Assembly (NCBI GenBank): GCA_947036475.1
Contig: CAMQRG010000090.1
Span: 1 to 7,940, forward strand
Origin: an uncultured Clostridia bacterium
GTDB lineage: Bacteria > Bacillota > Clostridia > Lachnospirales > Anaerotignaceae
Reading direction: 5' to 3'
DNA length: 7,940 nt
The notes below the pieces were generated by a model, which was not told where the DNA came from, made no database searches, and worked only from the letters and a program-made list of their open reading frames with translations. A program made the position numbers and the translations under genes. Positions 1-5,582 of this stretch are shown here, in pieces (the stretch's first letter is position 1; each line of letters opens with the position of its first letter).

Positions 1-765
1 GAGGAATACCGTAAAGCATTCGGCTATATCAAGCATCCGTTTACAGGCGTAGATTATGTTGATTATTATAAAGGACTGATAGAAGAAGAAGGCGCGGAGG
101 CGGAAATCGTGTTTGCGAACCACCCCGAAGCCATTGTGAAGTTTGCGAAAAATGTGCTTTGCTGCGATATTCATACAAGGGAACGTTCCAAACGCCGGAT
201 TGCGGCGGCGGGTGCGGAAAAAGTGCTGACAATGGCAGAAATTCTGGACGCGCCGGTAAACGGCAGCGGCTACAACAATTCCTTTGGCCTGCTGGGCTCC
301 AATAAGGCGACGGAAACAACAGTAAAGCTGTTCCCGAAGAATGCACAAAAGGTAGCCGAGGATATCCAGAAGGAAGTGCTTGCGCGTACAGGTGTAAAGG
401 TAGAGGCAATGATTTATGGCGATGGCGCATTCAAAGACCCTGTCGGCAAAATCTGGGAGCTGGCTGACCCTGTTGTGGGCGCGGGCTATACAGACGGTCT
501 GGACGGCCTGCCGAATGAATTGAAGCTGAAATATCTGGCGGACAATGATTTCGCGGATTTGAGCGGCGAAGAACTGGCAGACGCTATCCGCCAGAGGATA
601 CAGGAGAAAGGGCAGAACCTGAAAGGCCAGATGGTTTCCGAGGGTACGACGCCCCGCCGCCTGACAGACCTCATTGGTTCCCTCTGCGACCTGACAAGCG
701 GCAGCGGCGATAAAGGCACACCGATTGTACTGGTACAGAATTATTTTAACAATTTTGCGGATTAA
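1..765 (+). CDS. Coenzyme F420-0:L-glutamate ligase-like protein, 3' part (5' end outside window)
   Basis: The reading frame is open from the first base and ends with TAA at 763-765, giving 254 codons of C-terminal sequence. Recognisable motifs in order are NNSFGLLGSNKATE (nt 274-315), a glycine/aspartate motif GDGAFKDPVGKIWELADP, YTDGLDGLPNELKLKY, and near the end TTPRR followed by DLIGSLCDLTSGSGDKGTP. These fit the Clostridia branch of the F420_ligase (CofE-like) family. In archaea and actinobacteria CofE adds glutamates to F420-0 using GTP. Clostridia of this type are not known to make F420, so the true substrate is unknown; another amino-acid ligation is possible. I recall full-length relatives of about 390-400 residues, so roughly a third is missing upstream. 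The protein looks soluble and cytoplasmic. The next gene on the strand is almost 300 bases away, so this gene probably ends its own transcript. The family call is from memory of motifs. Confidence 0.72.
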   Translation, partial: EEYRKAFGYIKHPFTGVDYVDYYKGLIEEEGAEAEIVFANHPEAIVKFAKNVLCCDIHTRERSKRRIAAAGAEKVLTMAEILDAPVNGSGYNNSFGLLGSNKATETTVKLFPKNAQKVAEDIQKEVLARTGVKVEAMIYGDGAFKDPVGKIWELADPVVGAGYTDGLDGLPNELKLKYLADNDFADLSGEELADAIRQRIQEKGQNLKGQMVSEGTTPRRLTDLIGSLCDLTSGSGDKGTPIVLVQNYFNNFAD

Positions 766-897
766 AAGGAAAAAGACTATGGGATTTTGCTCCGCTTCGG
801 TTGGCGCAAATCAGGACCTTGGACACTCTGTGCCGCTTGTTAGCCCATTTTTGGCGCGTGCGCATCTGTGTGCGGGGGATAAATGAAGAAAGCTTCC
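766..897. other. Intergenic stretch without a supported gene
   Basis: No ORF with a credible ribosome binding site is seen here. The segment ATGGG at 779-783 can pair with CCCAT at 844-848, which runs into TTTTT. Smaller inner pairings exist (GATTT at 783-787 with AAATC at 808-812). This could be a large, imperfect terminator for the upstream ligase-like gene, but the outer stem is only five base pairs with a long, poorly paired interior. Confidence 0.3.
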
Positions 898-985
898 CCA
901 ACCGCGTATAATGCGGTTGGCAGAAGGGTCAAGGGACAGCGTCCCTTGCGGGAGTTTGAGGGCAGGGCCCTCAAAAGAAGTCTTA
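898..985 (+). repeat. Palindromic intergenic repeat, single (half) copy
   Basis: Three hairpins follow each other. The first is 898-920 (CCAACCGC pairing with GCGGTTGG). The second is 930-948 (CAAGGGAC pairing with GTCCCTTG). The third is 955-975 (TTTGAGGGC pairing with GCCCTCAAA). The unit ends in AGTCTT. It is homologous to each half of the element at 5583-5735: same hairpin order, same GGGTCAA lead-in, same TTGCGGG after the second stem and the same terminal GTCTT. The stems differ in sequence between copies yet still pair. It is non-coding and lies between the ligase-like gene and the methyltransferase gene. Its function is unknown; REP/BIME-like roles in mRNA ends or DNA structure are possible. 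Confidence 0.75.
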
Positions 986-994
986 AATATTTAC

Positions 995-1022
995 AGGAGT
1001 ATCGAAAGATACTCCTTTTTTT
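995..1022 (+). terminator. Intrinsic terminator-like hairpin upstream of the rRNA methyltransferase gene
   Basis: A perfect 9-bp stem, AGGAGTATC (995-1003) with GATACTCCT (1008-1016), is closed by a GAAA tetraloop and followed by a run of T to 1022. This is a textbook rho-independent terminator on the + strand. It lies only 38 bases before the start codon at 1061. It could end upstream transcription, or act as a leader attenuator if the promoter lies before it. No ligand-binding leader is recognised, and no clear promoter is seen between 1023 and 1045. Confidence 0.85.
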
Positions 1023-1060
1023 AGGGAAATGTTTTTCAGGGAAAGGAAGGAGGAAACGGC

Positions 1061-2263
1061 ATGGGTTTGCCTGTGGCAGTTTTGAAAAAGGGTGAGGGCC
1101 GTATGCTGAAAGAAGGCGGCCTTTGGATATTTGACAATGAAATCGCGTCTGTGTCACCGGAGGCGGAGGACGGCGGGCTGATTTTTGTACAGGATTTCGA
1201 CGGTTACCCCATGGGGACAGGCTTTTATAACAGCCGTTCCAAGATTGCTGTGCGCATCATGAGCCGCGGCAGGGAAACAGTGATTGACGAAGCGTTTCTG
1301 CGCGAACGTGTGCGGGCGGCATGGGAATACCGTAAAAAGGTTGTGGATACTTCTTCCTGCCGCCTGATTTTCGGCGAGGCGGATTTTCTGCCCGGCCTTG
1401 TGGTCGATAAATTTTCGGACGTGCTTGTCGTGCAGTCGCTTGCGCTGGGCATTGACCGCATGAAGGAAACCATACTGCGCCTTTTACTGGAAACACTGGC
1501 GGAGGACAGTGTGCAGATTCGGGGCGTTTATGAGCGCAGTGACGCGAAAGTGCGCAGACAGGAAGGTATGGAGCCGGAAAAAGGTTTTCTCAGCGAACCG
1601 TTTGACACAAAGGTGGAAATTGTGGAAAACGGCGTGAAATATATTGTAGATGTAGAGGACGGGCAAAAGACAGGTTTTTTCCTTGACCAGAAATATAACC
1701 GTCTGGCAATACAAAAGCTGTGTCGAGGTGCAGATGTTCTGGACTGTTTTACGCATACGGGCTCTTTTGCGCTGAATGCCGGTATTGCAGGGGCGGCGCA
1801 GGTACTGGGAATAGACGCTTCTCAGCTGGCTGTGGAACAGGCAGAGGAAAACGCGCGGCTGAATGGGCTGGAGAATGTAGTGCGGTTCCGGTGTGAAGAT
1901 GTGTTTGACCTTTTGCCGCGTCTGGAAGCTGAAGGGCGGCAGTTTGATGTGATTATACTTGACCCTCCGGCGTTCACAAAATCCCGAAATTCCGTAAAAA
2001 ATGCGGTAAAAGGCTATCGGGAAATCAACCTGCGGGCAATGAAGCTGCTGAAAGATGGGGGCTTTCTGGCGACCTGCTCCTGTTCGCATTTCATGACATA
2101 TGAACTGTTCACACAGACCATAGGACAGGCGGCGCGGAACGTGCATAAACGTCTGCGGCAGGTGGAATACCGCACACAGGCGCCGGACCACCCAGTGCTT
2201 TGGGCGGCGGACGAATCCTATTATTTGAAATTCTATATTTTTCAGGTCTGCGGCCAGCCATAA
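1061..2263 (+). CDS. rlmI: Class I SAM-dependent 23S rRNA (cytosine-C5)-methyltransferase, RlmI family
   Basis: This 400-residue cytoplasmic enzyme should transfer a methyl group from S-adenosylmethionine to C5 of a 23S rRNA cytosine (C1962 in the E. coli enzyme). Residues 1-75 form a PUA RNA-binding domain opening with the typical VLKKGEGRMLKEGGLWIFDNEI-type start. Residues about 80-190 are the linker domain, including GLVVDKF and GVYERSD. The Rossmann methyltransferase domain follows: motif I is VLDCFTHTGSF at 226-236, the ribose-binding acid is D252, motif IV is DPPAF at 301-305, and a Cys-Ser-Cys-Ser motif at 339-342 supplies the cysteine expected of C5-methyltransferases. AAGGAGG at 1047-1053 lies 7 bases before the ATG and fixes the start. 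Length matches the family. A nucleotidyltransferase gene follows after 44 bases and may be cotranscribed. Exact target base is inferred; RlmI and the broader YwbD group are hard to tell apart by eye. Confidence 0.9.
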   Translation: MGLPVAVLKKGEGRMLKEGGLWIFDNEIASVSPEAEDGGLIFVQDFDGYPMGTGFYNSRSKIAVRIMSRGRETVIDEAFLRERVRAAWEYRKKVVDTSSCRLIFGEADFLPGLVVDKFSDVLVVQSLALGIDRMKETILRLLLETLAEDSVQIRGVYERSDAKVRRQEGMEPEKGFLSEPFDTKVEIVENGVKYIVDVEDGQKTGFFLDQKYNRLAIQKLCRGADVLDCFTHTGSFALNAGIAGAAQVLGIDASQLAVEQAEENARLNGLENVVRFRCEDVFDLLPRLEAEGRQFDVIILDPPAFTKSRNSVKNAVKGYREINLRAMKLLKDGGFLATCSCSHFMTYELFTQTIGQAARNVHKRLRQVEYRTQAPDHPVLWAADESYYLKFYIFQVCGQP

Positions 2264-2307
2264 ACGAATGGGAATACATTTTTTCAGCGTGGGGAGGAAT
2301 GGTGACA

Positions 2308-2991
2308 ATGATGAGGGACATGACGAAAGAAACGGTAACGTGGATAAAAGAGTTTTTGGAGGTGGTAAAGAACTGCTTTGGCGGACGCCTGCTTTGCGCG
2401 GGCATACAGGGCAGCCGCGCACGTGGCGAGGAGAAAGCCGACAGTGACATAGACGTTGTTGTTATTCTGGACAAGCTGGAATTTGCCGATTTGAAAGCCT
2501 ACGATGACGCAGTTTCCACATTGCCGGAGCGGGAAAAGCTGTGCGGATTTCTTTCCGGCTGCGCGGAGCTGGCGGCATGGGAGAAAAGTGAACTGTTTCA
2601 GTTTGTGTTTGATACAAAGGTGCTGTATGGCAGTCTGGATTTTGTACAGTTGGGGACGGAGGAGGATTTGCGGCGGGCAGTCCACAGCGGCGCGTGCGGC
2701 CTGTATCATGCCTGTGTACATAATATTCTGCATGAGAAATCACCGGAAATTCTGCGGGAACTGTATAAATCGGCATTTTTTACACTGCAAATGAAATATT
2801 TTGCGGAAACAGGAGAATACATTTTTGCAAAAGAAGCAATGCGGCGAAAGACGGCAGATACGGACAGAATTATTGCCGCCGGGGCAATACTGGTGCGCAC
2901 AGAGCCCGAGGTTTTTACGGCGGAATTTGAACGCCTTGCCCGCCGTCTGATGGAATGGAGCGGAGCACTGATTACAACATATCAGCAATAA
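2308..2991 (+). CDS. MNT-type nucleotidyltransferase with C-terminal helical (HEPN-like) domain
   Basis: The N-terminal third carries the DNA polymerase beta-superfamily signature: G35-S36 in QGSRARGE, then SDID with D47 and D49 as metal ligands, followed by a hydrophobic strand VVVIL. Such domains transfer a nucleotide from NTP to an antibiotic, RNA or protein. Residues about 120-225 are almost wholly helical and resemble a HEPN or kanamycin-nucleotidyltransferase C-terminal bundle. The classical HEPN RNase motif R-x4-6-H is not obvious, so this half may be structural. No substrate can be assigned; aminoglycoside modification or protein AMPylation are both possible. The frame is open from upstream. 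I chose ATG 2308 because GGAGG at 2293-2297 is 10 bases before it; ATG 2299 is too close to that site, while GTG 2302 and ATG 2311 remain possible. The stop codon sits in the T-tract of the convergent gene's terminator. Confidence 0.8.
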   Translation: MMRDMTKETVTWIKEFLEVVKNCFGGRLLCAGIQGSRARGEEKADSDIDVVVILDKLEFADLKAYDDAVSTLPEREKLCGFLSGCAELAAWEKSELFQFVFDTKVLYGSLDFVQLGTEEDLRRAVHSGACGLYHACVHNILHEKSPEILRELYKSAFFTLQMKYFAETGEYIFAKEAMRRKTADTDRIIAAGAILVRTEPEVFTAEFERLARRLMEWSGALITTYQQ

Positions 2992-3014
2992 AAATGGAGG
3001 GCTTTTGCCCTCCA
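2990..3014 (-). terminator. Intrinsic terminator of the folT-like gene, shared with the convergent gene
   Basis: An 8-bp perfect stem, TGGAGGGC (2995-3002) with GCCCTCCA (3007-3014), has a four-base loop. Read on the - strand it is followed by five T, which makes it a good terminator 8 bases after the folT-like stop. On the + strand the stem is followed by AAAACAGTTTT, so it is weaker that way but may still protect the 3' end of the nucleotidyltransferase mRNA. Confidence 0.85.
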
Positions 3015-3022
3015 AAACAGTT

Positions 3023-3532
3023 TTAGCGTTTGATGTTCAGAGCGGGCAGATAACGAACCATTACCCGAATCACAATGATTTCTATGATGCCCATGCCGAC
3101 AGCCTGCATGGCGCGCGGCGGCAGGAGCGACACAAACGGCGCACCGAACAGCATGGAAATCCAGAATGTATTCATCAGGAGCGAGCCGATACATTCTGTC
3201 ACCAGTATGGCGAGAATAATCCGTTTCATATCCTGCTTTTTATGCAGGAATATGCCGTATACTGCGCCGACAAAGAACGCTGTGATAGTAAAGCCCGGAA
3301 AATACTGGGCGATGGGGAACAGCGTTGCCCCGATGTAATCCCCCACTGCGCCAACGATGCCGCCGGCGATGGGGCCGAACAAAATTGCCGCGGTCACAAC
3401 GGGAATGAATGCAAACCCGATTTTCAGATTCCACAGGGAGATGGAAAGGAAACGGGAGAGCACAACATTTGCGGCCACCATCATGGCAAGAATGGCAAGA
3501 CGGTGGGTGGAACGGATACTGCTTTCGTACAT
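3023..3532 (-). CDS. folT: Folate-specific ECF transporter S component (FolT-like)
   Basis: This 169-residue, very hydrophobic protein is the substrate-binding subunit of an energy-coupling factor vitamin importer. It should bind folate in the membrane and dock on a shared EcfA/EcfA'/EcfT module, which is encoded elsewhere. About six membrane segments can be drawn, near residues 11-30, 38-54, 55-75, 78-96, 102-125 and 143-163. Helix 1 has AMMVA (16-20), an AxxxA motif of the kind used to contact EcfT. Family-typical stretches include KIGFAFIPV, LFGPIAGGIVGAVGDYIG and YFPGFTITAFFVGAVYG. AAAGGAGG (3541-3548, - strand) is 8 bases before the ATG at 3532; the longer open frame to 3580 lacks such a site. 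The THF riboswitch in its leader supports folate rather than another vitamin. The + strand ORF over this region is a shadow. Confidence 0.9.
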   Translation of the reverse strand: MYESSIRSTHRLAILAMMVAANVVLSRFLSISLWNLKIGFAFIPVVTAAILFGPIAGGIVGAVGDYIGATLFPIAQYFPGFTITAFFVGAVYGIFLHKKQDMKRIILAILVTECIGSLLMNTFWISMLFGAPFVSLLPPRAMQAVGMGIIEIIVIRVMVRYLPALNIKR

Positions 3533-3671
3533 ACTGCATACCTCCTTTGGATATGTGCAGAGGCGGCGTTTTTGCAGCAAAAAACCCCCCTGCTATCTTT
3601 TTGCGACGCAAATACAATACAAACGTCTGGCTGTAAGATAACAAAGAGGAATCTCTTTCTTCATTATGGTA

Positions 3672-3770
3672 ACAGCGGGATGCGGGCGATGCACCGCAAG
3701 GGAAGACCCTTTTCGTCCCCGTGGCAACTCCCCGTCCACAGGGCACTTAACGCGCAAAACCCTACTCTGT
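3672..3770 (-). promoter_or_regulatory. Tetrahydrofolate (THF) riboswitch in the folT-like leader
   Basis: Read on the - strand the leader contains the conserved blocks of the THF riboswitch (Rfam THF class) in the right order. They are AGAGTAGG (3761-3768), GCGCGTTAAGTGCC (3741-3754), GGGGAGTTGCCAC (3721-3733), GGGGACGAAAAGGG (3707-3720), CCCTTGCGGTGC (3691-3702) and GCATCCCGCTGT (3672-3683). The ends pair as a short P1 (ACAG with CTGT). This class binds reduced folates and usually lowers expression of folate transport or synthesis genes. From its end to the start codon there are about 140 bases (3533-3671). In that stretch AAAGAG pairs with CTCTTT (3643-3658), and a pyrimidine-rich GCCGCCTC just before the ribosome binding site could mask it. 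No strong terminator is visible there, so control of translation is the better guess. Confidence 0.92.
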
Positions 3771-3774
3771 ATTT

Positions 3775-3794
3775 GCACATGGAAAACCATGCGC
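3775..3794 (-). other. 5'-terminal mRNA hairpin of the folT-like transcript
   Basis: On the - strand GCGCATGG (3787-3794) pairs with CCATGTGC (3775-3782) around a TTTT loop. This is an 8-bp stem with one G-T wobble. The start site predicted from the promoter is near 3792, so the hairpin would sit at or within a couple of bases of the 5' end. It ends four bases before the riboswitch. Such 5' stem-loops can slow mRNA decay; that role is inferred. Confidence 0.6.
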
Positions 3795-3798
3795 TTTT

Positions 3799-3827
3799 AT
3801 TTTAGCATTTCCAGAGGGCTTCGTAAA
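3799..3827 (-). promoter_or_regulatory. Sigma-A-type promoter for the folT-like gene
   Basis: On the - strand TTTACG (3822-3827) and TAAAAT (3799-3804) are separated by exactly 17 bases (3805-3821). Each hexamer differs at two or fewer key positions from TTGACA and TATAAT. The predicted start near 3792 places the riboswitch right at the front of the transcript, as expected. Confidence 0.72.
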
Positions 3828-3985
3828 GAGAAAACTCAAAAATTTTTTGCGGGAAGGAACAGATATTGGAAAACTGGTTGTTCTGTTTTTATTTCGAGCC
3901 GGAATGTGCAGTCTGCGCTGGTAAATGAATCGAAGCCGCGCCTTATTTCCGTCCGTCAGGGGATTATTTATTTTTTTTGGAAAAA
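3828..3985. other. Intergenic stretch between divergent units, no gene seen
   Basis: No supported ORF or RNA gene is visible. The stretch includes a weak pairing, GGAACAG (3857-3863) with CTGTT followed by a T run (3883-3890), which could be a poor terminator. It becomes very A/T-rich from about 3960, which would suit an upstream promoter element for the sigma factor gene. Confidence 0.35.
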
Positions 3986-3986
3986 T

Positions 3987-4016
3987 GTGATATTTTGCAG
4001 AGGAAAAAGGTATTAT
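3987..4016 (+). promoter_or_regulatory. Possible promoter of the sigma/anti-sigma pair
   Basis: TATTAT at 4011-4016 is a good -10 box. The best -35 match is GTGATA at 3987-3992 (four of six), with an 18-base spacer and an A/T-rich tract before it. The weak -35 leaves room for recognition by an alternative sigma factor, possibly the encoded one. I cannot tell which. Confidence 0.4.
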
Positions 4017-4019
4017 CAG

Positions 4020-4033
4020 TGAAAAGCTTTTCA
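4020..4033. promoter_or_regulatory. Perfect 14-bp palindrome at the predicted start of sigma factor transcription
   Basis: TGAAAAGCTTTTCA reads the same on both strands. It starts four bases after the -10 box, so it would overlap the transcription start and lie 26 bases before the start codon. Its place suits a dimeric repressor operator. It could also arise by chance in A/T-rich sequence. Confidence 0.35.
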
Positions 4034-4059
4034 AAACAAAAGAAAGGACTTCACAGTTT

Positions 4060-4551
4060 ATGGACGAAGCAGTTTTTACCCGCACAGCCAAAGCCTATAA
4101 AGACCGGCTTTTCGCCATTGCTTTCCACTATTGCAGGAGCAGGGCGGACGCGGAGGATATCCTTCAGACGGTACTCCTGAAGTATTACAAGTCTGAAAAG
4201 GAATTTGTGACAGAGGAATATCTGAGGAACTGGCTGATACGGGTGACTATCAATGAATCCAAGCGGTTGCTTCTCTCCCACTGGCGCAGGCGCACAGTGC
4301 CGCTGGAGGAATTGGAGGAATACGCCGCCCAGACTCTTCCCATACCGGAAGAAAGCGAGCTTTTTCTGGCAGTGCTTGCCCTGCCGCAGAAATACCGTAT
4401 TGTTGTCCATCTTTATTATTATGAGGAATATTCCGTAAGGGAAATTGCAGACCTGCTGGCCATCAGGGAAACCACTGTGCAGACCCGCCTGATGCGGGCG
4501 CGCGCGAAGCTCAGGGAAAAACTCAAGGAGGCATGGAACGATGAAGAATAA
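4060..4551 (+). CDS. ECF-type RNA polymerase sigma factor
   Basis: This 163-residue protein has the two-domain layout of group IV sigma factors. Region 2 spans about residues 8-76, with the core-binding and -10 recognition helix DAEDILQTVLLKYYK at 30-44 and a NWLIRVTINESKR stretch at 57-69. An acidic linker (82-99) leads to region 4 at about 103-156, with LPQKYR at 109-113 and the helix-turn-helix YSVREIADLLAIRETTVQTRLMRAR at 124-148, which reads -35 boxes. It directs RNA polymerase to a small regulon, normally held off by a membrane anti-sigma factor. AAAGGA at 4043-4048 precedes the ATG by 11 bases. The last 11 bases overlap the next gene, which is typical of a sigma/anti-sigma operon. The inducing signal cannot be read from the sequence. 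Confidence 0.93.
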   Translation: MDEAVFTRTAKAYKDRLFAIAFHYCRSRADAEDILQTVLLKYYKSEKEFVTEEYLRNWLIRVTINESKRLLLSHWRRRTVPLEELEEYAAQTLPIPEESELFLAVLALPQKYRIVVHLYYYEEYSVREIADLLAIRETTVQTRLMRARAKLREKLKEAWNDEE

Positions 4552-5218
4552 GGAATACTATCAGAAAACTTTTTCAAGGCTGACCGCCTCCGAAGACGTG
4601 ATACAGGAGGTAATGAATATGGATCAGAAAAAGGTTTACCGTTTTACAAAAAGGACTGCCGGAATCGCCGCGGCAGCCGCACTCACACTGACTGCGACAG
4701 GAGCGGCATATGCAGCCACAGACGGTAATTTTGCGGAGCTTTTGGAACGTATCACTATTTATATCAACGGTGAGAAGGCCGCTGTGAGCGATTACGATAT
4801 CGTTGCAGATGAAAATGGAAATTCGCAGTTTGTGATTCCCATAGGCTCAGATGGGGAGAATTTTACAAGCATTGCAATTAATCCTGACGCGGCTTTTGAC
4901 CCCAATTTATATTACTCTATTGACGTGGATACTGACCGTGTGCGGGAGCAGACGGAGGAAGTGCCTTTCACGCTGGAGGGTGAAAACGGCAGGCTTTATC
5001 TGGTGGAAAAGGACGGCAGCCGTTTGGATATTACGGAAGCTGCCGCGACAGACAAAGGCTACCGCTATGCATGGACAGACGAAGACGGGAAGGAACATCA
5101 GGCGTTCGCCCTTGGCACACCGGAGGAACACTTTATTGCATTCTCAGCCAATTCTGTTGAAATCGATGCAGACGGGACTGTCTCAGGCAGCACAAACGCA
5201 GCGATGGAGGGAAAATAA
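4541..5218 (+). CDS. Single-pass membrane protein, probable anti-sigma factor
   Basis: The protein has 225 residues. Residues 1-38 form a short cytoplasmic part containing a helix around YYQKTFSRLTASEDVIQEVMNM and a basic cluster (K30, K31, R34, K37, R38). Residues 39-59 are a hydrophobic Ala-rich segment, and the remaining 165 residues are acidic, Asp/Glu/Gly-rich and extracytoplasmic. There is no cysteine and no His-x3-Cys-x2-Cys zinc anti-sigma motif. Short N-terminal arms of this kind followed by one membrane helix recur beside ECF sigma genes in Clostridia, so the call rests mainly on position: the start overlaps the sigma gene by 11 bases, with AAGGAGG at 4525-4531 nine bases upstream. 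The AAYA motif at 55-58 also resembles a signal peptidase site, so a secreted product is an alternative. The outer domain may sense an envelope signal; no ligand can be named. Confidence 0.72.
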   Translation: MKNKEYYQKTFSRLTASEDVIQEVMNMDQKKVYRFTKRTAGIAAAAALTLTATGAAYAATDGNFAELLERITIYINGEKAAVSDYDIVADENGNSQFVIPIGSDGENFTSIAINPDAAFDPNLYYSIDVDTDRVREQTEEVPFTLEGENGRLYLVEKDGSRLDITEAAATDKGYRYAWTDEDGKEHQAFALGTPEEHFIAFSANSVEIDADGTVSGSTNAAMEGK

Positions 5219-5250
5219 AGCAGGAATAGCAGGCTGAACGCAGCATGATG

Positions 5251-5299
5251 GAAAGCCCCGTTCCAGTCCACATGGCATTGCGGCAGGAATGGGGCTTTC
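5251..5299. terminator. Long inverted repeat closing the sigma/anti-sigma operon
   Basis: GAAAGCCCCGTTCC (5251-5264) pairs with GGAATGGGGCTTTC (5286-5299) over 14 positions with one G-T wobble and a 21-base loop. It lies 32 bases after the anti-sigma stop and 29 bases after the convergent small gene's stop. It probably terminates or protects transcripts from both sides. Neither side has a long T-tract, so efficiency is uncertain. Confidence 0.6.
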
Positions 5300-5328
5300 T
5301 GCACAGAGAAATACGGATTTGTATTCCG

Positions 5329-5550
5329 TCATTTCCGCTTATCGAAGGTATGCTTGTCATACTTCCTGTCAAGTTCGCCCTTTTTTGCAGAGAAACGAAT
5401 AAAAAACGCCATAAGCGCAAGTGCGGCAATCAGCCCTGCCGCTACAGGCATCAAAGCAGTCCCCGGACCACGTTCTGCCGTTTCCGCCGTCTGCACTGCC
5501 GCATCTAAAAGGATTCCTGTCATTCCCGTCAGATTCTCTAAAGATACCAT
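5329..5550 (-). CDS. Small single-pass membrane protein of unknown function
   Basis: I do not recognise this 73-residue protein. Residues 1-32 are mildly polar. Residues about 33-52 (from LMPVAAGLIAALALMAFFI) form one membrane helix. The 20-residue tail after it is strongly charged, with ten Lys/Arg and four acidic residues. The positive-inside rule puts the tail in the cytoplasm and the N-terminus outside. The start is well supported: AAAGGTGAT, a close match to the anti-Shine-Dalgarno complement, ends five bases before the ATG at 5550. It lies on the same strand as tex, about 200 bases downstream and beyond the five-hairpin repeat. Whether it shares the tex transcript is unclear, and no promoter stands out. 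No homologue comes to mind; a small regulator or membrane complex subunit are both possible. Confidence 0.6.
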   Translation of the reverse strand: MVSLENLTGMTGILLDAAVQTAETAERGPGTALMPVAAGLIAALALMAFFIRFSAKKGELDRKYDKHTFDKRK

Positions 5551-5582
5551 CTACATCACCTTTCTCAAAAAGATAAAAGCTG

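Noticed and set aside
898..985. A possible CRISPR array or tandem repeat in the GC-rich palindromic region
   Set aside because: The hairpins are different sequences rather than one direct repeat, and no regularly spaced spacers are present.
1484..2422. A 312-codon open frame on the - strand opposite the methyltransferase gene
   Set aside because: It has no start signal or domain and lies antisense to a gene with clear catalytic motifs.
3571..3607. A candidate riboswitch terminator (GCAAAAA pairing with TTTTTGC around a G-rich loop, - strand)
   Set aside because: The stem is A/T-only apart from its base, and the T run lies inside the stem rather than after it, so it does not look like an intrinsic terminator.
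3005..3805. A 266-codon open frame on the + strand covering the folT-like gene and riboswitch
   Set aside because: It is rich in His, Cys and Asn with no domain pattern, has no ribosome binding site, and overlaps a well-supported membrane protein and riboswitch on the other strand. It is a shadow frame.
3893..3960. A possible tRNA-like segment on the - strand (GGCTTCGATTC resembles a T-arm)
   Set aside because: No acceptor stem, anticodon arm or CCA-side pairing can be built around it.
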